Assembly (NCBI GenBank): GCA_041660225.1
Contig: JBAZWV010000003.1
Location: 27,030-91,029 of the forward strand
From: JBAZWV01 sp041660225
GTDB lineage: Bacteria; Patescibacteriota; Patescibacteriia; 2-12-FULL-60-25
Reading direction: 5' to 3'
Length of the DNA: 64,000 bases
The notes beneath the pieces were generated by a model. That model worked only from the letters and a program-made list of their open reading frames with translations. It was not told where the DNA came from and made no database searches. Of the stretch, positions 16,415 to 24,120 are shown one piece after another (position 1 is the stretch's first letter; each line of letters begins with the position of its first letter). The position numbers and the translations under genes were made by a program.

Positions 16415-16443
16415 TCTATAACAGAACGCCTGTCTTTTATCAA
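16415..16443 (-). promoter_or_regulatory. Promoter of the FHA gene
   Basis: Minus-strand -35 TTGATA (16438-16443), spacer 17, -10 TATAGA (16415-16420). It leaves a 5' UTR of about 85 bases. Confidence 0.65.
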
Positions 16444-16504
16444 GAGTGGACTCTAAATCCGATTTCCTCTGATTCTCCTGCGTCATCCTCCAACAACCGA
16501 TGCA

Positions 16505-16804
16505 TCATGCGAAACACGGATTGAAAACACGCGAGTCGTATTTTTTCTCGAGTTCATCCAGGCGCTTCCGAAGTTCCACGTTTGAAATGATCATCTCACG
16601 AAGTTTCGTAAATGTTCGAATGATCTGAATATTGACCATGACAGCACGCGGACTCTTTAAGACGCTCGAGAGCATCGCGATACCTTGTTCAGTGAATGCA
16701 TACGGAACGTATTTAACATTATAGCCTCTGTTCAAGATCACAATTTGTGATCTTGAACGCTTAGCACTGCTCGTTGCGTTTGAGGTCACAAATTGTGATC
16801 TCAA
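16505..16804 (-). pseudogene. Remnant of an ORF6N-domain (phage-type DNA-binding) protein
   Basis: The readable 99 residues contain the conserved middle of ORF6N proteins: VPYAFTEQGIAMLSSVLKSPRAVMVNIQIIRTFTKLREM, then the LDELEKKYD helix. The N-terminal ORF6N DNA-binding half is absent: a stop codon (TGA) precedes the fragment in frame, and the LRSQFVTS motif occurs twice in garbled form because of a duplicated palindrome. The C terminus is also cut early. It is a decayed phage- or mobile-element-derived gene. Boundaries are approximate. Confidence 0.6.
16730..16758. repeat. 29-bp palindrome, copy 1
   Basis: GTTCAAGATCACAA, a central T, then TTGTGATCTTGAAC. It shares its TCACAA(A/T)TTGTGA core with a second palindrome 19 bases away and lies inside the ORF6N remnant. 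Confidence 0.8.
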
Positions 16805-16806
16805 AC
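16778..16806. repeat. 29-bp palindrome, copy 2
   Basis: GTTTGAGGTCACAA, a central A, then TTGTGATCTCAAAC, with one mismatched pair. It is similar to copy 1 with compensating changes in both arms (AAGA/TCTT versus GAGG/TCTC). Confidence 0.8.
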
Positions 16807-16943
16807 AGTCGCCAACATATTGAGAGTCTTGACGATTTAAGAAAAATCAGCTATAAGCAAGGCACGTTTTTTTCTAACCGCAAAGACAGAAACCTGATGG
16901 TCAGGGTTCATCTCCTGCGTTGAAAAACGCGAGGAGATGGCTC

Positions 16944-17384
16944 ATGGTCGCATACGACGAGGAGTACGATGGTTACGTAAACAGCGACTCTTACGAGGAT
17001 TGTCTCGAAGGGCGCGAGATCCGGGTGCGCTTCTCCGTGGAGGGCGAAAAAATCTTCGGCCGCGTTCTCCCGCAAAACAAGAGGACACGTCCGGTCGCGA
17101 CGAAAATCGTGTTCTCCGGCCGTAACTGGCGTGGACCTCTGCCCACGCACGGCCAGGAGCTCATGGTCCGTGTCGTTCGCGACACGAAACCGCACGATCC
17201 GGCTCGTGGCGCACTCATCGTGGAGCGCCGTCAAATCGACGGTTCGTGCGGCGGTCAGTGCGCGAAATGTCCGGACTGCGGAAAACATAACGTTCGCCAA
17301 TTGAGCGAGAGACCTGGAGCGTTCCTTTCCGAGACAACATGTCCGGACTGCAAAGGAGTCTTCGAAATCTTCTGGCCCCGATGA
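16944..17384 (+). CDS. Unknown protein with C-terminal zinc ribbon
   Basis: A 146-residue protein. Residues 1-30 are acidic and Tyr-rich; residues 30-105 look like a beta-rich domain; the C terminus has CGGQCAKCPDCG and TTCPDCKG, giving two cysteine pairs for a zinc ribbon. No further assignment is possible. The ATG at 16944 is 7 bases after GAGGAG (16931-16936); an ATG at 16937 is in another frame and too close. Single gene with terminator. Confidence 0.6.
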   Translation: MVAYDEEYDGYVNSDSYEDCLEGREIRVRFSVEGEKIFGRVLPQNKRTRPVATKIVFSGRNWRGPLPTHGQELMVRVVRDTKPHDPARGALIVERRQIDGSCGGQCAKCPDCGKHNVRQLSERPGAFLSETTCPDCKGVFEIFWPR

Positions 17385-17390
17385 CTCTCC

Positions 17391-17417
17391 GCCCCTCTCA
17401 TTCGAGAGGGGCTTTTT
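17391..17417 (+). terminator. Terminator of the 146-residue gene
   Basis: Perfect 9-bp stem GCCCCTCTC / GAGAGGGGC, loop ATTC, then T5. Confidence 0.9.
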
Positions 17418-17436
17418 CATACACGGCCTCGGAGCC

Positions 17437-17465
17437 TTGCCAAAACAGGCATTTTCGGGTATGGT
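17437..17465 (+). promoter_or_regulatory. Promoter of the NYN gene
   Basis: -35 TTGCCA (17437-17442), spacer 17, -10 TATGGT (17460-17465), about 40 bases of 5' UTR. Confidence 0.5.
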
Positions 17466-17511
17466 GGGCGCGATGGAGTTCCATCATTTTTAATACTTTC
17501 ATTTTGTTTTC

Positions 17512-18084
17512 ATGATCAAACATCTTTCACAGCGCGTCGCCGTTCTTGTTGATGCGCAAAACATGTACCACTCAGCAAAGCACCTTCACGGCGCGCGTCT
17601 CAATTTCGGCAAGGCCGTTGAAATGGCCGTTGCAGGTCGTCCGCTCGTGCGCGCAATTGCGTATGTCGCCAAGTCCAAGACCGGCGAAGAAGCTGCGTTT
17701 TTCGATGCTCTTAAAGAGGCCAAAATCGAACCAAAGATTAAGGACGTTCAGGAGTTTTCGTCCGGCGCCAAAAAAGCGGATTGGGACGTTGGCATGGCCA
17801 TCGACGCCGTCATGCTTTCGGAAAAAGTGGACGTCATCATTCTGCTCACGGGCGACGGGGATTTTTGCCCACTCGTAGAATATCTCCACGGTCACGGTGT
17901 GATGGTCGAAGTCGTCGCGTTTGGCGAATCGACGAACGCCGGTCTTCGCGAGATCGCCGACAGCTTCACGGATCTCTCTTCTGCACGCCAACTTCTCATG
18001 CGCAGCCGCCGCTCTTCCTCAAAGGAAGACAACGATGACGAAAAATCGACGTCCGGCGAGAAACGTATTAAGGTTTCATTCTAA
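17512..18084 (+). CDS. NYN-domain (LabA/DUF88) putative ribonuclease
   Basis: A 190-residue protein with a NYN (PIN-like) nuclease domain over residues 8-160: VLVDAQNMYH (first catalytic Asp), WDVGMAIDAVML (middle Asp) and ILLTGDGDFCPLV (the TGDGDF motif with two Asp). All acidic residues expected for the metal site are present. The last 30 residues are a charged, disordered tail. LabA-type proteins are thought to process RNA. It lies 150 bases upstream of pnp on the same strand, and no clear terminator separates them, so a shared RNA-turnover transcript is possible. Confidence 0.9.
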   Translation: MIKHLSQRVAVLVDAQNMYHSAKHLHGARLNFGKAVEMAVAGRPLVRAIAYVAKSKTGEEAAFFDALKEAKIEPKIKDVQEFSSGAKKADWDVGMAIDAVMLSEKVDVIILLTGDGDFCPLVEYLHGHGVMVEVVAFGESTNAGLREIADSFTDLSSARQLLMRSRRSSSKEDNDDEKSTSGEKRIKVSF

Positions 18085-18178
18085 GGTCCGCCCTCCTTCA
18101 CGAAGGAGGGGTCGGGATGATTCCCCAGGAATCGGTCCGACTCCCCCTTGGTTTTCAGGGGATCTTACACACTCTATC

Positions 18179-18231
18179 GGTTCGCCGTGAGACATCGATC
18201 AGCTGAAGCTGATTTCGTCTCCCGGTGAACC
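18179..18231 (+). promoter_or_regulatory. Long hairpin in the pnp leader
   Basis: Outer stem GGTTCGCCGTGAGAC (18179-18193) pairs with GTCTCCCGGTGAACC (18217-18231) with one mismatch and one G-U; the inner part ATCAGC-TGAA-GCTGAT continues the helix. The hairpin ends 7 bases before the ATG. In E. coli a leader hairpin is cut by RNase III so that PNPase can repress its own synthesis; a similar role is inferred here. Confidence 0.6.
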
Positions 18232-18238
18232 CATCACT

Positions 18239-20434
18239 ATGCAACAGCAGAAAGAATTTTCGATCGAGTGGGGCGGACGAACGCTCACGATCGGAACGGG
18301 CCTTTTGGCCCAGCAGGCCAACGGCTCCTGCACGGTTCGCTATGGCGATACCGTTGCGCTTTGCACCGCCACCATGGGAGGTGTCCGCGAAGGTCTCGAC
18401 TTCTTCCCTCTTCAGGTTGATTTCGAGGAACGCATGTACGCCGCCGGTCGCATCAAAGGTTCGCGTTTCATCAAGCGCGAAGGTCGTCCGACCGACGAGG
18501 CCATCTTGTCCGGTCGTTTGATCGACCGCGCGATCCGTCCTCTCTTCGATGACCGGATGCGCAACGAAATCGCGGTGGTCGCGACGGTCTTTTCGCACGA
18601 CCAGGAAAACGACGCCGACATCCCGGGACTCATCGGTGCCTCGTGTGCGCTCGCGATTTCAGATATTCCGTGGAGCGGTCCTCTCGTCGCGCTTCGTGTT
18701 GGTCGCGTGAATGGCGAATGGACGCTGAACCCGACGTACGCGCAGACCAACGAAGGCGGTGTCGATATCGTGGTCGCCGGCTTGGATGGAAAAACGATCA
18801 TGCTTGAAGCTGGTACCAACCAACTCTCCGAAGACGAGGCGTATCAGGCCATCGAATGGGCGCACGCGCAGATGAAACCGGTCTTCGAGTTGATCGAGAA
18901 GGTTCGCGCTGCCGTGGGCAAACCGAAGCAGGACATGCTCTCTCCGAAAACGGAGGAAGAGAAAACGACGCTCGAAACACGTGAGAAGCTTCATGAAACG
19001 GCACGTGCCTTCCTCAAGACGCGCGAGGCCACGCTCTTCGCTGTTCCGCTCAAAACGAAGGTTGATCGCAAAAATGCGGTGACCAATTTGAAGCGCGAAC
19101 TCGACGATCATCTCAAAGCAGAAGGACTCTCGAAAGATGATCGCAAGGTTGCTGCGGGATGTATCGATTCATTCGTTGATAGCGAAATCACGCGCATCAT
19201 TTTGGACGAAGGTCGTCGCGCAGACGGTCGTGCGCTCGATGAAATCCGTGAGCTCGGCTGCATGGTCGGGATGATCCCGCGCACGCACGGCTCCGGTCTC
19301 TTCATGCGCGGTTCGACGCAGGTGCTCTCGTGCATCACGCTCGGCTCGCCCGGCATGGAACAGACGCTCGACACGATGGAGTTCCAGGTAAAAAAGCGTT
19401 TCTTTCATCACTACAACTTCCCCAGCTATTCCGTCGGTGAAACCAAAGGAAACCGAGGACCGGGACGCCGCGAAATCGGACACGGCGCGCTCGCCGAACG
19501 TGCCGTCATGCCCGTCATGCCGGATCGCGAGACCTTCCCGTACACCATTCGCATCGTTTCTGAAGTCCTCGGATCAAACGGTTCGAGCTCAATGGGTGCG
19601 ACGTGTGGCTCGACCCTCGCCCTCATGGACGCTGGTGTGCCGATTACGGCTCCTGTCGCCGGTATTGCCATGGGCTGCGCCAGTGACGAGAAAACCGGAC
19701 GTTTCCGTGTGATTACCGATCTTCAGGACCTGGAAGACGGCAATGGAGGCATGGACTTCAAGGTCGCAGGCACCAAAACCGGTATTACGGCGATCCAAAT
19801 GGACACCAAGACGCACGGCATCCCGCTTGCGACCGTCAAAGAAACCCTGACCCAGGCGCTTACCGCACGCATGAAAGTTCTCGGTGCGATCGAAGCGGTG
19901 ATCCCTGCATCACGCGCCGAACTCTCCAAGTGGGCGCCGCGAATCGAAAGCTTCCGCATCAATCCGGATCGCATTCGCGACGTCATTGGTCCGGGTGGAA
20001 AAATCATCAACGAGATCATTGCCGAGTGTCACGTTGAAATCGATATCGAAGACGACGGACTCGTCATGATCACATCCGTAAATCCGGAAGGCATGAAGAA
20101 AGCCGTCGACTGGGTGAAGCAACTCACCCGCGAAGTCGCGGTCGGAGAAATTTTCACCGGTCCCGTGACACGCGTGATGGACTTCGGCGCATTCGTCGAA
20201 ATTCTTCCGAAGCAGGAGGGTCTCGTACACATCTCCGAGCTCGCACCGCATCGCGTTGAGAAGGTTGGAGACGTTGTGAAGGTTGGCGATATGGTCTCGG
20301 TCAAAGTGTATGAGATCGATTCCATGGGTCGCCTCAATCTCTCGATCAAACGCGCCTCGCCCGACTACAAGCCGAGCGAACACGATGAGAAGCCGCTTCG
20401 CAAACCGGGTGGTGGCGGTGGTCGTCGGTTCTAA
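18239..20434 (+). CDS. pnp: Polyribonucleotide nucleotidyltransferase (PNPase)
   Basis: A 731-residue PNPase with all five domains: first RNase PH-like domain (residues 1-135), helical linker (about 140-305), second RNase PH-like domain (about 310-545, including the catalytic region with GSSSMGATCG and MDFKVAGT), KH domain near 567-630 with GPGGKI, and S1 domain near 634-705 (FTGPVTRVMDFGAFVEILPKQEGLVHIS segment). It degrades RNA phosphorolytically from the 3' end and can add tails. No Shine-Dalgarno is seen near the ATG; the leader hairpin is immediately upstream. The C terminus is a short Gly/Arg tail. Confidence 0.98.
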   Translation: MQQQKEFSIEWGGRTLTIGTGLLAQQANGSCTVRYGDTVALCTATMGGVREGLDFFPLQVDFEERMYAAGRIKGSRFIKREGRPTDEAILSGRLIDRAIRPLFDDRMRNEIAVVATVFSHDQENDADIPGLIGASCALAISDIPWSGPLVALRVGRVNGEWTLNPTYAQTNEGGVDIVVAGLDGKTIMLEAGTNQLSEDEAYQAIEWAHAQMKPVFELIEKVRAAVGKPKQDMLSPKTEEEKTTLETREKLHETARAFLKTREATLFAVPLKTKVDRKNAVTNLKRELDDHLKAEGLSKDDRKVAAGCIDSFVDSEITRIILDEGRRADGRALDEIRELGCMVGMIPRTHGSGLFMRGSTQVLSCITLGSPGMEQTLDTMEFQVKKRFFHHYNFPSYSVGETKGNRGPGRREIGHGALAERAVMPVMPDRETFPYTIRIVSEVLGSNGSSSMGATCGSTLALMDAGVPITAPVAGIAMGCASDEKTGRFRVITDLQDLEDGNGGMDFKVAGTKTGITAIQMDTKTHGIPLATVKETLTQALTARMKVLGAIEAVIPASRAELSKWAPRIESFRINPDRIRDVIGPGGKIINEIIAECHVEIDIEDDGLVMITSVNPEGMKKAVDWVKQLTREVAVGEIFTGPVTRVMDFGAFVEILPKQEGLVHISELAPHRVEKVGDVVKVGDMVSVKVYEIDSMGRLNLSIKRASPDYKPSEHDEKPLRKPGGGGGRRF

Positions 20435-20446
20435 TGAATACAGAGG

Positions 20447-21550
20447 ATGGACAACGTCATTCGTGATGCCTCTCTTCCATCGGCGAGCTTCATCCTCGCC
20501 TATGGCGCCCCGTCCTCACGTGGGCGAAATCCAAAGATCCTCGCGCTTTTCGCGGGGATTTTTGCGCTCGTAACGATCATCGCGTTGTCGTTGTTCATCT
20601 TCTTTTCGAGCGTCATCATGCCGCGAGACGTCGCGGTCATTGCATTCGTGAAGTCCAATCAACCGCTTCCTGATTCATTACCGATTGAGTGGAAAGAAGC
20701 TCGCGACGCCGCAGGCCCGTTCCCCGCATTTGTCGGACTTCGTCGTTCGAATGACACGCTTGTTCCGTTCGCAGTCGTTCCTCGCTGGAGCGATAGCGCA
20801 TCAACACACAAAACATTTTTCTGGAAAACGCTCGGCGTGAATGATGCAGAAACAGAAACGACGTCTCTTCGTCATCTTGCGGATCGTTCGTTCGATTATC
20901 TTCGCGGAAGCTGGCTCGTGATTCATCCATCCGTCTTCCTTGGAGACGCGTCCACGCATGAATCGATCGGAGGTCCGTTCAAAAAATCACGTTGGCGAAC
21001 GCGTGCATCAATCACCAAATCGACGAGCGAGGTCCGTTCATTTATTGGTGACTCGTATCTCGATCTGTCCGTCATGCCAAATGCATGGACGAATATTCTG
21101 AGCGGTCTTGAGGAAATCGAGTATCGCATTCCGGAAGACGTTCGTGCGCAAACCATCCGTTGGGCGCATGGAGCAACCTCGACAGCTATCGCCTTGGATT
21201 TTTCGGAACCCATGACGAGCTCGACGCGCATCGCCCTCGCTGCCGCTGCCGGTCTCTACGACGAAGCAACGGTTGCTCTCCCCGATGGCACTTCCCTCGT
21301 GGAGCTGCGTGAACCGGTTGAGCTCCTGGCTAGCACGACGTCGAGTGAGTGGAGCCTTGAAAAGGGGGGCATGTTCCAATTAAAAGACGCAGAAGTCCTC
21401 TTTTCCACCGGTCTTGTGGCCTGGAACCAGACAAATGTGCCGGATTCTTGCCCCGGATCGCTCGTTGCAGCCTTTCGATTGGAGTTCTCTGGCCAAAATT
21501 CAATGATCTTCTTCATAGAGAAGAAAGGGAAACTCGAGATGTGTTGGTGA
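20447..21550 (+). CDS. Unknown single-pass membrane protein, 367 residues
   Basis: I do not recognise the family. Residues 1-28 are polar, residues 30-55 form one membrane helix, and the remaining 310 residues should be outside the membrane. That part is rich in Ser, Thr and Asp and has two cysteines near the end (VPDSCPGS and MCW). It starts 12 bases after pnp stops and may be cotranscribed. The start is uncertain: AGAGG directly abuts the ATG at 20447, leaving no spacer, but no better in-frame start exists nearby. It ends at a terminator. Confidence 0.65.
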   Translation: MDNVIRDASLPSASFILAYGAPSSRGRNPKILALFAGIFALVTIIALSLFIFFSSVIMPRDVAVIAFVKSNQPLPDSLPIEWKEARDAAGPFPAFVGLRRSNDTLVPFAVVPRWSDSASTHKTFFWKTLGVNDAETETTSLRHLADRSFDYLRGSWLVIHPSVFLGDASTHESIGGPFKKSRWRTRASITKSTSEVRSFIGDSYLDLSVMPNAWTNILSGLEEIEYRIPEDVRAQTIRWAHGATSTAIALDFSEPMTSSTRIALAAAAGLYDEATVALPDGTSLVELREPVELLASTTSSEWSLEKGGMFQLKDAEVLFSTGLVAWNQTNVPDSCPGSLVAAFRLEFSGQNSMIFFIEKKGKLEMCW

Positions 21551-21581
21551 GTTTATAGATATAAACACCCATGTGGATATA

Positions 21582-21616
21582 AAAAATCGCTGAGTAAAGC
21601 AGCGATTTTTATTTTA
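21582..21616 (+). terminator. Terminator of the 367-residue gene
   Basis: Perfect 11-bp stem AAAAATCGCTG / CAGCGATTTTT, 7-base loop, then ATTTTAT. Confidence 0.85.
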
Positions 21617-21622
21617 TCCACA
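21614..21622 (+). promoter_or_regulatory. DnaA box (perfect TTATCCACA)
   Basis: Perfect 9-mer located 8 bases upstream of the -35 box of the putative RNA gene, in a position where DnaA could regulate it. Confidence 0.55.
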
Positions 21623-21630
21623 GTTTAGTA

Positions 21631-21659
21631 TTGAGGGGTGTGTAAAAAACGTGTACTAT
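21631..21659 (+). promoter_or_regulatory. Promoter of the putative structured RNA
   Basis: -35 TTGAGG (21631-21636), spacer 17, -10 TACTAT (21654-21659). Transcription should begin near 21666. There is no good coding sequence downstream for over 600 bases. Confidence 0.6.
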
Positions 21660-22190
21660 AGGGAGGCACACAACGTTCGTACCTTTTAGCTCCTTCGTCA
21701 GTTTCCAGGGTTTGCGAACCGCAACCCTTCTTCAAAGCTCAGGCGGCAAGGCCTGACTCGGATGTGCCTACGGCACAGATCACCTCAAAACTCGTTCCTT
21801 TTACTGTTTACTGGGCCGATTGCCGTTATGTTCAACGGACATCGGTTCTGTGCATCGACTCGACCCCCGATCTTGCCACTTGGCATGGTCACTATAAACC
21901 AAAAAGCCAAAATAAATTCTCTCGGGTATATCCTCGCTCCGCAAGGAGAAAAAACGGTCTTCGGACCCATTTGAGGCATTACCAGGGTTTGGTCGAGGCA
22001 ACAGCCCCTTTCTAACACCTAGACACTCGCTGTGTCCCCCTTGTTACGTTGGTCGCGCCTCAAAACGCGAAATCTCTCTCCCTTCATAAGGGAAACCCCA
22101 ACGCCTACGATTCGGACCCGCGTCCAGGTGTAAGGCCGCGCAGCCATATTTGCCACTAGCAAAAGGGCCCCGTCGCGGCCTTTAAAATAT
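21660..22190 (+). ncRNA. Candidate structured non-coding RNA, family not recognised
   Basis: The stretch 21551-22334 holds no credible gene. It has a promoter after a terminator and many compact hairpins on the plus strand, several with stable tetraloops in the plus-strand sense: CTCC-GCAA-GGAG (near 21936), GGTC-TTCG-GACC (near 21957), GTGCC-TAC-GGCAC (near 21765), CCGTT/AACGG inside CCGAT/ATCGG (near 21817), GACAC/GTGTC (near 22022), CCCTT/AAGGG (near 22080) and AAGGCCGCG/CGCGGCCTT (22132-22182). The 5' AGGGAGGCACA (21660-21670) can pair with TGTGTCCCCCT (22031-22041), so the RNA may be about 380 or about 520 bases. I do not see the conserved cores of RNase P RNA, tmRNA, SRP RNA or rRNA. 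Ends are estimates. Confidence 0.4.
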
Positions 22191-22285
22191 CTCAACCCCA
22201 GATTTCGACGCATAACATCGCTGTTCTGCATTCAAAATCTGTTGTTGCAGAGCATTCGCTTCTTTATACGAAGACATTCTGATCC

Positions 22286-22314
22286 TTGCCCGTTTCGATA
22301 AGACTCGCTAAACT
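22286..22314 (+). promoter_or_regulatory. Promoter of the dksA-like/lspA pair
   Basis: -35 TTGCCC (22286-22291), spacer 17, -10 TAAACT (22309-22314), 20 bases before the ATG. Confidence 0.55.
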
Positions 22315-22334
22315 TCCTCAAAGCCACCATCTAT

Positions 22335-22709
22335 ATGACCCAGGAACTACTGGAACACTTCAAAGGAAAATTGACGGAAGAACGCGCCCGCCTGGAGCAG
22401 GAGCTTTCCGACTTCGGAACCAAGGATCCCAAAAATCCCGATCATTTTGAAGCGACGTACCCGGAAAGCGGTGGTAGCTCCGTCGACGACAACGCGGCGG
22501 AAATCAGCGAATATGCGGATGAACTCTCCATCGAAGCCCGTCTTGAAAGCGAATTACGCGACGTACAAAAAGCGCTCGCGTTGATCGAAAAAGGCGAATA
22601 CGGCACCTGCAAGTACTGTAAAAAAGAAATTGATATGAAGCGCCTTGAAGCACGCCCCGCCTCTTCAAGCTGCATCGAATGCAAAAAACTGCTCACGCAG
22701 GAGATGTGA
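22335..22709 (+). CDS. TraR/DksA C4-type zinc-finger protein
   Basis: A 124-residue protein with the DksA-like pattern: N-terminal coiled coil, then DDNAAEISEYADELS (the region matching the acidic tip), and the C4 zinc finger CKYCKKEID...CIECKK near residues 94-118. DksA-family proteins bind the secondary channel of RNA polymerase; Patescibacteria usually carry several such small versions with no proven role. Its stop overlaps the likely start of lspA (GTGA), so the two are coupled. The tip motif is degenerate, so classical ppGpp-dependent function should not be assumed. Confidence 0.9.
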   Translation: MTQELLEHFKGKLTEERARLEQELSDFGTKDPKNPDHFEATYPESGGSSVDDNAAEISEYADELSIEARLESELRDVQKALALIEKGEYGTCKYCKKEIDMKRLEARPASSSCIECKKLLTQEM

Positions 22710-23158
22710 AGCACTTCGCTCTCATCGGCGCGATCTTGATCGGTTACATTGCCCTCGATCGCGTCACAAAGCTTGCATTCATGGAACAGTCCGCCGATCG
22801 CGGACTGTCTTTGATTCCCGGCGTGCTTGAAACAACACACCATCAAAATTTTGGCGTCATCGCGAATCTTCCGATCCCCCTCATTCTCATCATCGGACTC
22901 ACATTTTTCGCACTCGCAGTTCTTATCGTGCTTCTTAAGCGCTCCATCGAGACGGGAACGCCAATCGAAACCATGGCACTATCAGGAATCATGGCGGGTG
23001 CGCTTGGAAATTTGTGGGATCGACTTCAGTGGGGCTACGTCTTTGATTGGATTCTTCTTTTCAACCGTTCTGTCATCAACCTCGCGGACATTTTTATCGC
23101 AGAAGGACTTCTTTTATACATCTTGACGCGTCATCTGAAACACCGTAGCGGTAGATAG
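22706..23158 (+). CDS. lspA: Lipoprotein signal peptidase (signal peptidase II)
   Basis: A 150-residue protein with four membrane helices and the LspA motifs in order: ALDRVTK near residue 15, NFGV near 49, GNLWDR near 102 and VFDWI...INLADIFI, whose two Asp are the catalytic dyad. It cleaves prolipoproteins, several of which are encoded in this window. The preferred start is the GTG at 22706, overlapping the dksA-like stop; an ATG at 22679 would give nine more residues inside the neighbouring gene. The VFDW (rather than VxDF) variant is mild. Confidence 0.92.
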   Translation: MKHFALIGAILIGYIALDRVTKLAFMEQSADRGLSLIPGVLETTHHQNFGVIANLPIPLILIIGLTFFALAVLIVLLKRSIETGTPIETMALSGIMAGALGNLWDRLQWGYVFDWILLFNRSVINLADIFIAEGLLLYILTRHLKHRSGR

Positions 23159-23216
23159 AGGTGCGGGATCGCCATCCAGCGAAACCAAAACAGAACAACA
23201 AAAACAGGAGGAAGTC

Positions 23217-24047
23217 ATGTATCGATATGCGTATCTGCTCATCGCTCTTTTCGTGCTGCTCGTGGGCTGTCGAGACGGAGTTTCACAACAAGAATACGTC
23301 CGTATCGAAGAAGACGTGCCGCATGAATCGGAGAGTGAACCTGAAGAAAGTCGTTCGGTCCGATCGGACCTGATGAAAGCATCGCGCATGTTCGGAAACG
23401 AACCCGACGATTCCGAAGATCCTTATACGACCGACGTCTATCTGAATGCGAACTGCGAATTGAATCCGGAACGGATGGAAATCGTCACGCATCAGTACTT
23501 CGAAGCGCTGTGCAGCCACATCGTCGCTACGGCACTCGTGGATGATGACGGGGATTTCTACGAAATCGGCGCGTCGTTTGATTGGAACATCGAGGATTCA
23601 TCGAGCATGACGCTCACGTGTATGAACGGTCCTCACGACAACCATTGTTACGCGATCGCAGAGCGTGATCTCTTCGATAATGGCGGGGAAGAACCGGAAA
23701 CGGTCGTGATGGCGTGCGTCGAAAACGACTGCGACGAGCTCCAAGGATGTTCCGACACGGTTTGTCGTTCCGTCACTGTCGTGAATGTCGCGAAGATGGA
23801 GGGTTCGTGGGCATTCTCGTGGGAAGACACGCTCGATGCAACATTCTTCTTCATGCAAGACGGCCGCTCGTTTTACGATGAGCTCGAAAATCTCAACGGG
23901 ACGATCCAAAACGATTTCGTTTCGTTCATCTGGGGTGACTATCTCTTTGAAGGAACCCTCGGATCCGATCGAATCACACTCACCGGCACGGTAACAGACC
24001 GCATCGTTCTCTCCCCAGCCGGAACATGGTCCGCAACCTATCTCTAA
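23217..24047 (+). CDS. Unknown lipoprotein, 276 residues
   Basis: A lipoprotein signal (lipobox LVGC, residues 15-18) is followed by an acidic, probably disordered segment and then a beta-rich C-terminal domain (residues about 190-276: GSWAFSWEDTLDATFFF, FVSFIWGDYLFEGTL, GTVTDRIVL) that resembles a small lipocalin-like barrel sheet. Eight mature cysteines lie between residues 80 and 185 and could form disulphides. A strong AGGAGG precedes the ATG by 7 bases. Function unknown; it directly follows lspA, whose product would process it. Confidence 0.65.
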   Translation: MYRYAYLLIALFVLLVGCRDGVSQQEYVRIEEDVPHESESEPEESRSVRSDLMKASRMFGNEPDDSEDPYTTDVYLNANCELNPERMEIVTHQYFEALCSHIVATALVDDDGDFYEIGASFDWNIEDSSSMTLTCMNGPHDNHCYAIAERDLFDNGGEEPETVVMACVENDCDELQGCSDTVCRSVTVVNVAKMEGSWAFSWEDTLDATFFFMQDGRSFYDELENLNGTIQNDFVSFIWGDYLFEGTLGSDRITLTGTVTDRIVLSPAGTWSATYL

Positions 24048-24048
24048 T

Positions 24049-24073
24049 CCCCGACACTCGTCGGGGTTTTTCT
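24049..24073 (+). terminator. Terminator of the 276-residue lipoprotein gene
   Basis: Perfect 7-bp stem CCCCGAC / GTCGGGG, loop ACTC, then TTTTTC. Confidence 0.85.
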
Positions 24074-24120
24074 TTCCTCCGAGTATTGACTTTCTCTCCA
24101 GATGCCGTAGCGGTAGATGT

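Noticed and set aside
21660..22190. RNase P RNA or tmRNA
   Set aside because: I looked on both strands for the GAGGAAAGUCC and ACAGAA cores of RNase P RNA and for the tRNA-like ends and tag frame of tmRNA and found none. A covariance-model search could overturn this.
21762..22231. Several 60-80 codon frames on both strands in the pnp-dksA gap
   Set aside because: They have no ribosome sites or recognisable motifs, and the hairpin-rich DNA with its own promoter fits an RNA gene better.
23142..24120. 14-base repeat CCGTAGCGGTAGAT near 23144 and 24108
   Set aside because: One copy is inside the end of lspA and the other before comM; with only two copies and no structure, coincidence cannot be excluded.
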